Below, piece by piece: positions 1 through 7,970 of a stretch of DNA of 30,842 nucleotides. A program made the position numbers and the translations under genes. The stretch is taken from positions 1 to 30,842 of the forward strand of contig CAZVFX010000085.1 of assembly GCA_964626565.1 (NCBI GenBank), in the 5' to 3' direction. How positions within the stretch are numbered: the first letter of the stretch is position 1; every line of letters starts with the position of its first letter. The notes under the pieces were generated by a model, which saw only the letters and a program-made list of their open reading frames with translations, had not been told where the DNA came from and did not search any database. Origin of the DNA: CAZVFX01 sp964626565. Its GTDB lineage: Bacteria > Myxococcota_A > UBA9042 > CAIXZC01.

Positions 1-205
1 GGACAGGCAAGCATCAACCGGGCGCTGACTGTTTGCGCTCCCTGGAGCAGAGGGTGGCCTCAAAACGTTCTGTCGCGAACGGGCGAGGCAGTACAACAAG
101 CTCCGCCCCACTTCAACCTTCACCCCGTGCGTCTACCCGCGTCCGCGCCGCGAAGCTGATCCCGACTGTTCGCGCTGGCTGTGCGTTCCCCCGGGTCGTT
201 TGCCC
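1..205. other. Unassigned left edge
   Basis: No gene is supported here. Two plus-strand frames stay open from the left edge (to about 159 and 206), so the end of an upstream gene could lie here, but neither translation resembles a known family. An antisense frame that is open from 511 to 113 shadows the next gene. Confidence 0.3.
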
Positions 206-235
206 TTGAATCCTCTTGCCGCACGTTGCTAAATT
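206..235 (+). promoter_or_regulatory. Possible sigma70-type promoter for the DUF4287/DUF5655 gene
   Basis: TTGAAT at 206-211 and TAAATT at 230-235 are separated by 18 bases and lie about 50 bases before the chosen ATG. Both boxes are imperfect, so this is a weak call from spacing and position. Confidence 0.35.
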
Positions 236-284
236 GAGGGGGCACACGACGACCGGTGGGGCCATTTGCCCCGGGGAGGACAGC

Positions 285-893
285 ATGCCGTCGCCAAAAT
301 CACCGCAGGAGATGTTTCGGGCCATGCGGGCCAACATCGAACAGAAGACCGGGAAGAGCTTCGAGGCCTGGGTCCAACTGGCCCGGAAAGCGGGGCTCGG
401 CAAATTCAAGGCCCTGACCGACCACATGAAGAAGAACCACGGTCTCACCCACGGGTATGCGCAGATGGTGGCCTGGGGGGTGTTGGACCCGGGCCGGTTG
501 GAGGTGGGCAATCAGGACCAGAACCTGGTGGACGAACTATACGCGGGCAAGCGGGAAGGGTTGCGCCCGATCCACGACCGGCTGATTGACGCAGGGGCTG
601 GCCTGGGCCCGGGGGTCGAAACGGTGATCTGCAAGACCTACACCAGCCTGCGCTCCAAGTCCCAGTTCGCCATCGCCGCACCCCGCACCCTGAGGGCGGT
701 GGACCTGGAGCTGGCCTTGCCCGCCGATTTCGGAGCGGCCCCGCCCCTGGAGCCGTTCAAAAGCAGCAATCCAAAGTTCACCTACCGCATACGTATCACC
801 GAACCTTCTGACGTGGATGCCGCCGTCACGGCCGCACTGAAAGCCGCCCGGGCCTACGTGGATGGGGGCAGGGCTACCGAGTCCCTGGAGTAA
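285..893 (+). CDS. DUF4287 and DUF5655 domain-containing protein
   Basis: This cytoplasmic protein of 202 residues joins two domains that often occur together. Residues 5-65 match DUF4287 (FRAMRANIEQKTGKSFEAW, then HGLTHGYAQMVAW). Residues 75-195 match DUF5655 (LRPIHDRLIDA, then CKTYTSLRSKSQFA and a C-terminal domain rich in Ala). The biochemical role of this family is not established. The frame is open back to 216, but the ATG at 285 follows GGGGAGGA at 273-280 with ideal spacing, and the extra upstream residues do not fit the family, so I start here. It stands alone; the next gene is convergent. Family assignment is from remembered consensus and is fairly secure; function is unknown. Confidence 0.85.
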   Translation: MPSPKSPQEMFRAMRANIEQKTGKSFEAWVQLARKAGLGKFKALTDHMKKNHGLTHGYAQMVAWGVLDPGRLEVGNQDQNLVDELYAGKREGLRPIHDRLIDAGAGLGPGVETVICKTYTSLRSKSQFAIAAPRTLRAVDLELALPADFGAAPPLEPFKSSNPKFTYRIRITEPSDVDAAVTAALKAARAYVDGGRATESLE

Positions 894-1050
894 CGAGCCA
901 ACGAAGAACAGATTCTCCAGCGCTCCGGCTGGCGACCCATCATGGCGCCAATTTCACGACCTGACGACCCTGGCGGTATTGGTGTGCACTGGCGAGGATG
1001 TTTTGGCCAAATTGGGCTACAACGCCGTAGGCTCTGACCCCCTTAGAAGC

Positions 1051-1653
1051 TTAGCGCTCGTACTTCGACAGGAACATGGCGAAGATCTCCTCTTCCAGGA
1101 TCTTGGCCTGCGGTGGCGGTGTCGGGCCGAAGAAAAGGGCCGGCCAGAACAGGGCGCCGCTCACCATCCCCCAGAACACCTCGGCCGCCAGCTTCGGATC
1201 CGGCACGTCCAGACGCCCGTCTGCTGAGGCCGCACCGAGCCAGACCACAAGCGTGTCCTCCGCATCCCCCGCCCTCATCATGGTCTCCCTGGCCAACTCC
1301 GGGTTGCTGATGAACACCGCGACGGTCACCCTCATCAACGCCAGCCACGAGGGGTTCCGGGAAACCTCCGCCTTGGCGCGGGCGAAGTCCTTCAACTGGG
1401 CCTCCAGGGGCCGCGACGGGTCGTACTGAACCTGTTTCAGCGCGTGGGCCTTCTCCATGAGCCTGTCCAAGACCGACTTGAACAGCTCCTCTTTGCTTGA
1501 GAAGTGATTGTACACGGTTCGCTTGGAAGCCCCGGCGATTTCTGCGATGCGATCCATGCTCGCTGTTTCGTAGCCCTCGGCCACGAAAGCCTGCTCCGCA
1601 GCATCAAGAATCGACTCCCGCTTCCTGCTGGTGTCCCTCTTTTTTGCAATCAT
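1051..1653 (-). CDS. TetR/AcrR-family transcriptional regulator
   Basis: This 200-residue repressor has the standard TetR layout. The N-terminal DNA-binding helix-turn-helix spans about residues 10-56 (ILDAAEQAFVAEGYETASM, then AGASKRTVYNHFSSKEELF). The helical C-terminal ligand and dimerisation domain resembles the AefR-like TetR_C group. It is divergent from the metallo-beta-lactamase lipoprotein at 1785, and the gap holds two operator-like sites, one directly in front of each gene. The simplest reading is a local repressor that controls itself and its neighbour and is released by a small hydrophobic ligand. The ATG at 1653 follows a purine-rich ribosome site. The ligand cannot be told from the sequence. 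Confidence 0.93.
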   Translation of the reverse strand: MIAKKRDTSRKRESILDAAEQAFVAEGYETASMDRIAEIAGASKRTVYNHFSSKEELFKSVLDRLMEKAHALKQVQYDPSRPLEAQLKDFARAKAEVSRNPSWLALMRVTVAVFISNPELARETMMRAGDAEDTLVVWLGAASADGRLDVPDPKLAAEVFWGMVSGALFWPALFFGPTPPPQAKILEEEIFAMFLSKYER

Positions 1654-1673
1654 TCCCGCCCCTTCCGAAAAAG

Positions 1674-1690
1674 TACACTGGTTAGTGCAA
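1674..1690. promoter_or_regulatory. Operator-like site proximal to the tetR gene
   Basis: TACACTGGTTAGTGCAA contains the dyad CACT-N4-AGTG. It matches the site at 1721-1737 in 14 of 17 positions and in the same orientation, 47 bp away. It lies 21 bp upstream of the regulator start codon, where a bound repressor would block its own transcription. TetR-family operators are usually short dyads in this position. Confidence 0.6.
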
Positions 1691-1698
1691 TTTAGCCC

Positions 1699-1737
1699 TT
1701 GACACTGACTCCGTTTGCACTACACTGTGTAGTGTAA
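1699..1737 (+). promoter_or_regulatory. Promoter with embedded palindromic operator for the MBL lipoprotein
   Basis: TTGACA at 1699-1704 and TACACT at 1721-1726 are 16 bases apart, a good sigma70-type promoter. A near-perfect dyad of 23 bp at 1715-1737, centred on 1726, covers the -10 box; its core is CACTACAC-T-GTGTAGTG. The right part, TACACTGTGTAGTGTAA, matches the second site at 1674-1690. Binding here would exclude RNA polymerase. Confidence 0.75.
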
Positions 1738-1784
1738 GTTGGATCCCGCCGGATGGCAAGCGGGAATTGCAGAAAGGGAAAGAA

Positions 1785-2963
1785 ATGAGAATGATTCCGG
1801 CAAAAAGATGGCAACGCTGGCTGCTGGCGACCCTGGTGGTGTTGGCCGGTGCAGGAGGTAGTGTGATGGCTGCGGCATGTGCATCCGTTGGTGCGACCCC
1901 ATCGGGTCCCGCTCTGGAGTTGTTGAAGCGCTCACCGAACTACAAGGATGATCGGTTTGTGAACCATGTGCCCGCCAGGGAGCCGAAAATGGGCAAGGCG
2001 CTGAAGGAGTGGCTCAAAGGGGCGGACCACACGGTGCCGGACACGCCCGTTCCCATAGTGATGAGGCGCGCAGGGGACCTTGACGCTCTTCCCGAGAGTG
2101 GCCTGCGCATCACCTGGTTCGGACATTCCACCACGCTGTTGGAGATCGATGGCGTCCGCCTGCTCCTCGACCCGGTGTGGGCGGAGCGAGGCTCGCCGTT
2201 TTCGTGGATCGGCCCCAAGCGTTTCCACGACGCACCCATGTCTCTGGCAGACCTGCCGCCCATTGACGCAGTACTCATTTCCCACGACCATTATGATCAC
2301 CTTGATAAAGAGACCGTGATTCGCCTGGGGAAGGCCGGGAATCGGTTCATCGTGCCCCTGGGCGTTGATGCCCGGCTGGTGAGTTGGGGTATCCCCTCAG
2401 CTCGCATTACCACCTTGGACTGGTGGGACGAAACCAGGGCAGGGGGCGTGACGGTAACTGCGACCCCGGCGCGTCATTTTTCCGGGCGCTCCCTGGTCAT
2501 GGCCGACCAGAACGAGACCCAGTGGGCCGGATTCGCGGTGGTGGGCGAGAGGCATCGGGTCTACTACACCGGTGATACCGGCATGTTCCCCGGCTTTGCC
2601 GAGGTCGGCCACCGGCTGGGTCCCTTCGACGCGACCCTGGTGGAAACCGGGGCCTACAACCAGTTGTGGGCCGACCTGCACCTGGGCCCGGAGCAGGCGG
2701 TCCAGGCGGTGCGGGATGCCCGGGGCGGCCTGATGATACCGGTTCACTGGGCCACCTTCGACCTGGCCCTGCATTCCTGGATTGAGCCTGCGGAACGCGT
2801 CATTGTAGCCGCGGACCGTCTCGCCGTGCCGCTGGCCATTCCCCGGCCCGGTGAGAGCGTGGAACCTTCCAGCCCGCCGCAGCTCGTTCGCTGGTGGCCG
2901 GAACGCCCCTGGCAGCAGGAGCACGAGCATCCCATCGTCTCGTCTCAAATCGCGGGCAGGTAG
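1785..2963 (+). CDS. Metallo-beta-lactamase-fold hydrolase, predicted lipoprotein
   Basis: This 392-residue exported hydrolase belongs to the Lactamase_B_2 / UlaG-NAPE-PLD-like group. The metal-binding signature HDHYDHLD is at residues 167-174 (HxHxDH). It is preceded by WFGHSTTLLEIDG and LLLDPV, and followed by the TGDTG and VHWATFDLALH segments that supply later metal ligands. The N-terminus has a basic start, a hydrophobic stretch and AAAC at residues 29-32, which suggests lipid anchoring, although the lipobox is not ideal. A TTG at 1767 is in frame, but the ATG at 1785 sits correctly behind AAGGGAA at 1774-1780. The substrate is unknown; lactones, phospholipids and phosphodiesters are used by relatives. 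It is probably controlled by the divergent TetR gene. Confidence 0.9.
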   Translation: MRMIPAKRWQRWLLATLVVLAGAGGSVMAAACASVGATPSGPALELLKRSPNYKDDRFVNHVPAREPKMGKALKEWLKGADHTVPDTPVPIVMRRAGDLDALPESGLRITWFGHSTTLLEIDGVRLLLDPVWAERGSPFSWIGPKRFHDAPMSLADLPPIDAVLISHDHYDHLDKETVIRLGKAGNRFIVPLGVDARLVSWGIPSARITTLDWWDETRAGGVTVTATPARHFSGRSLVMADQNETQWAGFAVVGERHRVYYTGDTGMFPGFAEVGHRLGPFDATLVETGAYNQLWADLHLGPEQAVQAVRDARGGLMIPVHWATFDLALHSWIEPAERVIVAADRLAVPLAIPRPGESVEPSSPPQLVRWWPERPWQQEHEHPIVSSQIAGR

Positions 2964-3059
2964 CAAGGATCACGGAACCAGGGGCGAGGAGAGGCATGGC
3001 CCTGGAGGGCTCTGGCTTGTCTTCTCATTCCCTGCTCTTTCGCCCCGGCCGTGCACTGT

Positions 3060-4250
3060 TCACTCCACGGTAATCTGCTCCACGAGGAGTTGCTGCTCGT
3101 AGACGAAGGAAGCGGGCAGTTTCGAGACTGCGACTACCCGAATGGTGATCCGGTCGTCGTCGGGCTCGGGCGGAACCACCGCGTCGAAGCCGTCGTCCGT
3201 GACCCACACCTCGTAGATCAACTCGCCCGAGGGGCAGGAAACCTCCCACTGCCAGTTCTGGTGGATATGACCGCCGTAGCACGCGGCTACGTCATCCCGG
3301 TACGGGCAGAGGAATTCGATGATCTGATCCATGGCGGCCTCGGAAGTCAGGTACTTGTCCACACCGTCAAAGCCGGTTCGGAACATGCCGTGATGCGTGA
3401 AGATGTTTATGCGCTCTGCGGGACCCTCAGCCGCAGCTTCGATGTCCGCTTGAAACCAGGGCCACGAGCCGCCTTCGAAGTCGTTAAGGTCGGCTCCTTC
3501 ATCACCGGGCTGCCGGGAGATGAAGTCGGGCGACACGAAGTGGACCCCGCGGTGCTCGAATGAAAAGGTCTCAAGATATAGACCGTCCTTCGGCGTGGGT
3601 AACTGTTGCCAGTTGTCGAGCACCCCGGCCAGGTACTGGTAGTGGGGGCCGAAAACTTCGTGAAACTCTTGCTCCTTGCCGCCCTGCACCTCGTTGTCGC
3701 CCAGCACGGGGAGGTAGTGCATACTCGCATCTTCGAGTTGGTCCAGGATCCCTTTGGCGTCGTCCAGGTTGCTCGCCCCGTCGACGTCACCCCAGGCTAT
3801 GTCGCCGGCGATAAACACCAACTCGATTGAGTGCGTGGTGCGTTCAGCGATCAACCGCTCGACTGCCCGGACCAGGTGCTCCCGGTGCGCGGGATTGCCG
3901 TCAATATGTGGGTCAGCGAGGACAGCAAAGGAAAAGAGAAATTCAGGGGCCGGTAGAGCGGTATCGGCAGCCAGATCCGTATCCCCATTAGCGCCGTCCG
4001 GTGCCGCGGGCGCGTCGCCGATATCGGCGGAGTCGTTTGCCAGGGCCAAATCCAGAAGCGGAAACAGTTCCGTGGTTTCAGACAGGGCAGCGATTTCAGG
4101 CAAGTCTGCGACCGAGCCTACGTCCGCGTCCCTCGAAAGGTCGCCCACCGATTCGGAATTGCCGTGCTCGTCCCGCTGGCAGCCGCTCCCAAGGGGCAGC
4201 GCCAGCGCAGCCAATAGCAGCCCAGTAAGTAGTTGTCGGATTCCGGACAT
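3060..4250 (-). CDS. Calcineurin-like metallophosphoesterase lipoprotein
   Basis: This 396-residue protein starts with a lipoprotein signal (LGSGC, Cys24). An Asp/Ala/Glu-rich linker of about 75 residues follows, then a calcineurin-like phosphoesterase domain from about residue 105. The metal-binding motifs are in order: DPH at 113-115, GD at 149-150, GDNE at 184-187 (the GNH[DE] block with Asp in place of Asn-His), FTHHGMF and GGHIHQN. An envelope or surface location is predicted. Relatives cleave phosphomonoesters, phosphodiesters or nucleotides; the exact substrate cannot be read. It is divergent from the Cys-rich lipoprotein gene at 4409 and has its own strong promoter. The acidic linker resembles those in five other lipoproteins of the window. 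Confidence 0.9.
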   Translation of the reverse strand: MSGIRQLLTGLLLAALALPLGSGCQRDEHGNSESVGDLSRDADVGSVADLPEIAALSETTELFPLLDLALANDSADIGDAPAAPDGANGDTDLAADTALPAPEFLFSFAVLADPHIDGNPAHREHLVRAVERLIAERTTHSIELVFIAGDIAWGDVDGASNLDDAKGILDQLEDASMHYLPVLGDNEVQGGKEQEFHEVFGPHYQYLAGVLDNWQQLPTPKDGLYLETFSFEHRGVHFVSPDFISRQPGDEGADLNDFEGGSWPWFQADIEAAAEGPAERINIFTHHGMFRTGFDGVDKYLTSEAAMDQIIEFLCPYRDDVAACYGGHIHQNWQWEVSCPSGELIYEVWVTDDGFDAVVPPEPDDDRITIRVVAVSKLPASFVYEQQLLVEQITVE

Positions 4251-4273
4251 TTTTCCACCGCCTGCTTTGTGCC

Positions 4274-4303
4274 ATTGTACGGCTGCAGAGAAAGGAGTGT
4301 CAA
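4274..4303 (-). promoter_or_regulatory. Sigma70-type promoter for the metallophosphoesterase gene
   Basis: Read on the minus strand, TTGACA (4298-4303) and TACAAT (4274-4279) are 18 bases apart and end about 24 bases before the start codon. The -35 box is perfect and the -10 box is 5 of 6. Confidence 0.7.
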
Positions 4304-4408
4304 TCGCTCACGGCGTACCCTCAATCCTTAACCTACATGCAAATTACCCAAAAGGAGTCGGCAAAGGGTTAGGTGTGATTGGATGTCAGCGCTGACGGAG
4401 GGCTTGAA

Positions 4409-6346
4409 ATGACGAAAAGACTATTGATGGCGGCAGCCATTCTGCTGGTCGCCTGCAGCGGTACCGGAAAGAAGCAGATCGGCATCGATTCGGGGTCTGA
4501 GGACCTGTCGGTTGCAGCGGATGTGACAGGTGGAGACGCCGGGCTTGCACAAGAGGATCTGACGGCCCCGGAGGACCTGGCGCCGTCCGAGGACGTGGCT
4601 GAAGGCGAGGCGACGGCTGAGCTCGTCGAACCTGCCGATGTGGCCGAAGAGGTGGAACCGTCCGACGTGGCTGAAGAGGTGGAACCGTCCGACGTGGCCG
4701 AGGAGGTGGAACCGTCCGACGTGGCCGAAGAGGTGGAACCGTCCGACGTGGTGGAACCGCTCCCTGGCTGCTGCTTCGCGGACGATGACTGCCCCGAGGG
4801 CAAGGTCTGTATCGACGAGGGCGGCGACGGGACCGGCATGTGCAAGGCGCAGCCCGAACCGGACAAGTGCTGGCATGATGAACATTGCAAACCGGGCCAG
4901 GCCTGCAAAGGAGCGTTTGTCTGCCCGTGCGACTCCGACTGCGACGGAGCCGACATCGCGGGGGAGTGCGTCTATTTGTGTGGCGATGACGACTGCTGCT
5001 GCGTGGACTCGGACTGCAACCAGGGCAACGTCTGCGCAATTCTCGAGAACGGCAATAACTGTCTCCCCGCACAGCCCGAAGGCATGTGCTGGCAGGACTC
5101 GGATTGCGGCGAGTACGAATACTGCCAGGGGGCTGTCGCCTGCCCGTGCCAGTGGGATTGCGACGGCGATGGCTGGGATATTCCCGGCACATGCATGCCG
5201 ACGGGCGGCGACATGTGCTGCATGACCGATGCCGATTGCCCGCAGTTCTTCATGGGAGAACCGATGATCTGCCTGATCCAGGAAGGTAACCCATTTGTGG
5301 TGGGCACCTGCCAGCAGGCTGCGCCGGAAGGAAAATGCTGGAGCGAGGCGGACTGCATTCCCGGAGAAGCCTGCCACGAATTGTACTTCTGCCCCTGCGG
5401 CATGGACTGCCAGGCGCCGGGCACCCAGATGGGGGATTGTGTCTCGCCCGCACACATGGACCCGGCCTGTCTGCCCGATGGCGCAGAATGCGGCACGGCC
5501 ACCGGGACGAGTTGGCTCGTCTTCCCCGACCCGTGGATGGGTGATGAACCGGCGCCGCCTCAGCAGCCGCTGGCAGACGTGGCGATCGAAGCGTACAGCG
5601 CGGAGCAGATTGTGGCCAAGACCGCTACTGGTCCGGAAGGCAACTACCTTCTCACCCTCGCCCCCGGCGAATACACCCTCAGGGCCCTGCACACGTTCGT
5701 GAGCGAATGGGAGTCTGTCTTCCCTGACGTAATTGAGAAGTCAATCACCGTTACCGCGGAAGAAGCGACAATCACGGACTTCGAGTTCCAGTGGGAAGGA
5801 GACACGGTGGACAAACCCAACATCTACCTCTATCCCGAAAGTACTCACGAGGTATCGGTCACCCTGGAGTTCAAAGGGAACATGCTGGTCAAGTCGATTC
5901 CCGACTACGGCGACGGATGGACCGTCACCGCGTCCCCCGACGGCCTCATCGACGGCAGCTACGGCTTTCTTTTCTATGAGGCCACCGCGGGGGGTGCGGG
6001 CTTCCAGACAGATGAGGGATTCTCAGTCAGCCAGACAGACCTGCCGCAATGGATGGAGTCCACCCTCTACGCGTATGGATTCAACGGCCAGGAGACAGCG
6101 GACTTCGTGGAATTCTGGCTTGCCGCCTTGCCGGCGGCGCCGTGGTATCTCTTCTATCCTCAAACCGAGGAGATTGTGGACCAGCACGTGGGCCTCCAGG
6201 TAGAGCCGACCCCGGATTCTCTGCTTCGACTTTGGTTCGCAGTCCAGCCGGTCGTTGTCCCAGTTGTACTTGCGACCCCGGAGGTAGTGCCATTCAATCG
6301 TTTGGGATTCGCGGTGACCGAGTGGGGCGTAATCGTCCTAGACTGA
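4409..6346 (+). CDS. Large Cys-rich lipoprotein with acidic repeat, regulatory-like beta domain and KPxIYLYP domain
   Basis: This 645-residue predicted surface lipoprotein has a lipobox LVAC (Cys16). Next come an acidic linker and a 9-residue repeat, VEPSDVAEE, at residues 73-114. After that are three tandem Cys-rich modules of roughly 85 residues (to about residue 350), each with CC-x-D-DC, KCWxDxxC and CPCxxDC elements. A beta-sandwich segment like carboxypeptidase regulatory domains follows (ADVAIEAYSAEQIVAKTATG, then GNYLLTLAPGEYTLRAL). The C-terminal domain begins DKPNIYLYPESTHEVSVTLE, a recognisable but unnamed bacterial domain. No catalytic site is seen; a structural or binding role is likely. 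The ATG at 4409 follows GGAGGGC; the open frame back to 4379 has no ribosome site. Confidence 0.88.
   Translation: MTKRLLMAAAILLVACSGTGKKQIGIDSGSEDLSVAADVTGGDAGLAQEDLTAPEDLAPSEDVAEGEATAELVEPADVAEEVEPSDVAEEVEPSDVAEEVEPSDVAEEVEPSDVVEPLPGCCFADDDCPEGKVCIDEGGDGTGMCKAQPEPDKCWHDEHCKPGQACKGAFVCPCDSDCDGADIAGECVYLCGDDDCCCVDSDCNQGNVCAILENGNNCLPAQPEGMCWQDSDCGEYEYCQGAVACPCQWDCDGDGWDIPGTCMPTGGDMCCMTDADCPQFFMGEPMICLIQEGNPFVVGTCQQAAPEGKCWSEADCIPGEACHELYFCPCGMDCQAPGTQMGDCVSPAHMDPACLPDGAECGTATGTSWLVFPDPWMGDEPAPPQQPLADVAIEAYSAEQIVAKTATGPEGNYLLTLAPGEYTLRALHTFVSEWESVFPDVIEKSITVTAEEATITDFEFQWEGDTVDKPNIYLYPESTHEVSVTLEFKGNMLVKSIPDYGDGWTVTASPDGLIDGSYGFLFYEATAGGAGFQTDEGFSVSQTDLPQWMESTLYAYGFNGQETADFVEFWLAALPAAPWYLFYPQTEEIVDQHVGLQVEPTPDSLLRLWFAVQPVVVPVVLATPEVVPFNRLGFAVTEWGVIVLD
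4625..4750 (+). repeat. 27-bp in-frame tandem repeat (4.7 copies)
   Basis: Units start at 4625, 4652, 4679, 4706 and 4733 (last one partial). Each encodes VEPSDVAEE; the first copy is degenerate (VEPADVAEE). Differences between the middle copies are mostly silent changes such as gct/gcc and gaa/gag, so the copies arose by recent duplication. The product is an acidic, extended spacer next to the membrane anchor. Confidence 0.95.
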
Positions 6347-6507
6347 CCAACACGATTACCACGCCCGCCCCTCCCTACGAAAAAAAGCGTTGCGCGCTGT
6401 CGGCTCACGCGATATAGGGTAACCCGACTGACAACACGCTTTGTACGCCGATGACGTTGGAAACTTCTTCAGGCATTGGTGCAAGAGCGAATAAACTGGG
6501 GGACCAA

Positions 6508-6789
6508 ATGAAGAAGAAGATCCTGATCGGTGTGGTGGTAGTTCTTGTGGCTCTTGTAGCGCTGGTATTTGTGGCGCTCAAAACCGATTCGCCCGAGTGC
6601 GAAGAGCTCAAAGCGAAAGTCTGCGAAGTGTGCGGGGCCGAGAGCAAGGCCTGCGAGTCCGTCAAGGGCGCCATCGCCACCACCGAAGAGTGCGTTGCAT
6701 CCATGGAACTCATAAACGGCGCGGCGGAAACCTTCAAGATTGGCGGCGAAGCTGCCAAAACCGCGTTCTGCTCCTCCCTGGAACAGTAA
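6508..6789 (+). CDS. Small single-pass membrane protein with six cysteines
   Basis: The 93-residue product has three lysines at the N-terminus, then one hydrophobic segment at about residues 5-24. A polar domain follows with cysteines including C31, C39-x2-C42 and C49. It most likely sits in the inner membrane with the Cys domain outside (signal anchor), where disulfides could form. The ATG at 6508 follows TGGGGGACC; the open frame extends to 6451 but that part lacks a ribosome site and would hide the anchor. I do not recognise a family. It stands alone, with the methyltransferase gene convergent downstream. Confidence 0.7.
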   Translation: MKKKILIGVVVVLVALVALVFVALKTDSPECEELKAKVCEVCGAESKACESVKGAIATTEECVASMELINGAAETFKIGGEAAKTAFCSSLEQ

Positions 6790-6843
6790 CCCGAAGACAC
6801 TTTTCGCATCTCCGCAGTTGCAGTTCTCTCCAGTAAACAGAAT

Positions 6844-7800
6844 TCAGGATGTGCGCGTGAGCACCATCACGTCGCGCACGATGGACTCACTCATGCGGTG
6901 GGGCGCTCGGAACTCTTCAATCCGGCAACCGGACTCCGCGAATGCCGCGGCCAGCTCGTCCCGCTTAGGCTGATAGCTGTTGTAGACAAGCACCATCGCA
7001 CCACCCTCACGCAGGCTTGAGACCCACCCTTTGGCGCACGCCTGGATCAGCTCTATAGGGCTCCGCCGTGAATTGCCCGTGAACCGCACGCCGTACGGTA
7101 AGTCGCTTACGATCATGTCGAAGCGTTGCCGGGACAACAGGTTCGGCGCCCGGCGGCTGTCACCAGTGATCAGGCGAAGCCGATGCCCTGCCATCTCATA
7201 GAGGAAAAACCTGCCGTCCTGACGCTTGTTCTTCTTTCCCACGAAACCCTTGCTGTGGCTATGTTTGATGCGGTGCAGTTTCGTCTGCTTCTTCAAATGG
7301 CTGTGGAGGGCCTGAGGCGCTCCCGGGTCCACCTCGATGCCTGTGGAATCAAGGCCGTAGCGCAGCCCCCAAAAGAGGGTGGTGCCCTTTCCCGCCATGG
7401 GGTCGAGGAGCGATTTCTCGGACCGGCCGGTGGTGCAGAAGCGAAGTGCAAGGTTGATCGCCAGTTGGGTCACCAGTTCGTTGGTCTTACCCTGATATTT
7501 GGCCCCGAAAACAAGCGCGTCCGGCAGTAGAAATTCGTCTGCCAGCGCCAGCGGCACTATGCCCTGTACTCCTTCGTCCCTGAAAACCCCCTGCACAAAG
7601 GAGAGCCGGGCTACGGCCGGCAGCGATGATTCTTCCAACTCAACTACGAGAAAATCCAATGCGCCTACCTGCTCACGCGCGATCTTCAAACCGGGGAAGT
7701 ACACCCGAAACTCGGCCTCAGCCACGTCCAGGTAAGCGTCGAAGTAGGCCCCTTTTGCGAGGGGGGAGACAAGTAACTTCAACCTCAACGGACCGGACAT
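6844..7800 (-). CDS. TRM11/UPF0020-like RNA methyltransferase
   Basis: This 318-residue cytoplasmic enzyme has a Rossmann-type AdoMet domain. Motif I is DPMAGKGTTLFWGL in the middle of the protein, followed by GIEVD (acidic residue for the ribose). The catalytic motif IV is SDLPYGV, the DLPYG variant of N/DPPY used by TRM11 and TrmG10-like tRNA guanine-N2 methylases. The N-terminal 100 residues form a poorly conserved domain in place of a clear THUMP domain. The likely reaction is AdoMet-dependent N-methylation of a nucleic acid base, probably in tRNA, but the substrate is inferred. The ATG at 7800 follows GGAG with good spacing. It is divergent from the oxidoreductase at 7971. Confidence 0.82.
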   Translation of the reverse strand: MSGPLRLKLLVSPLAKGAYFDAYLDVAEAEFRVYFPGLKIAREQVGALDFLVVELEESSLPAVARLSFVQGVFRDEGVQGIVPLALADEFLLPDALVFGAKYQGKTNELVTQLAINLALRFCTTGRSEKSLLDPMAGKGTTLFWGLRYGLDSTGIEVDPGAPQALHSHLKKQTKLHRIKHSHSKGFVGKKNKRQDGRFFLYEMAGHRLRLITGDSRRAPNLLSRQRFDMIVSDLPYGVRFTGNSRRSPIELIQACAKGWVSSLREGGAMVLVYNSYQPKRDELAAAFAESGCRIEEFRAPHRMSESIVRDVMVLTRTS

Positions 7801-7889
7801 CGTGTAATCTCCTGCATTTTCGTCACCACGATACGATGGACAGTCCTGCGGATCAAGCCTCCTTGCCGCACTTCACGAGGCGAAAACTC

Positions 7890-7919
7890 TTGTCGCAGCG
7901 GGAATCGGCAAGCTAATAT
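7890..7919 (+). promoter_or_regulatory. Possible promoter for the MDR oxidoreductase
   Basis: TTGTCG at 7890-7895 and TAATAT at 7914-7919 are 18 bases apart, about 50 bases before the ATG at 7971. Both boxes match the sigma70 consensus in four or more positions. Confidence 0.45.
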
Positions 7920-7970
7920 GCATTCAACGGTATCGGGTCGGGGACATCTGAGGTTGGCAAGGAGAGCAAA

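Noticed and set aside
4421..5692. Long antisense open frame opposite the Cys-rich lipoprotein
   Set aside because: It mirrors the codon bias and the 27-bp repeat of the real gene, has no ribosome site and no recognisable domain.
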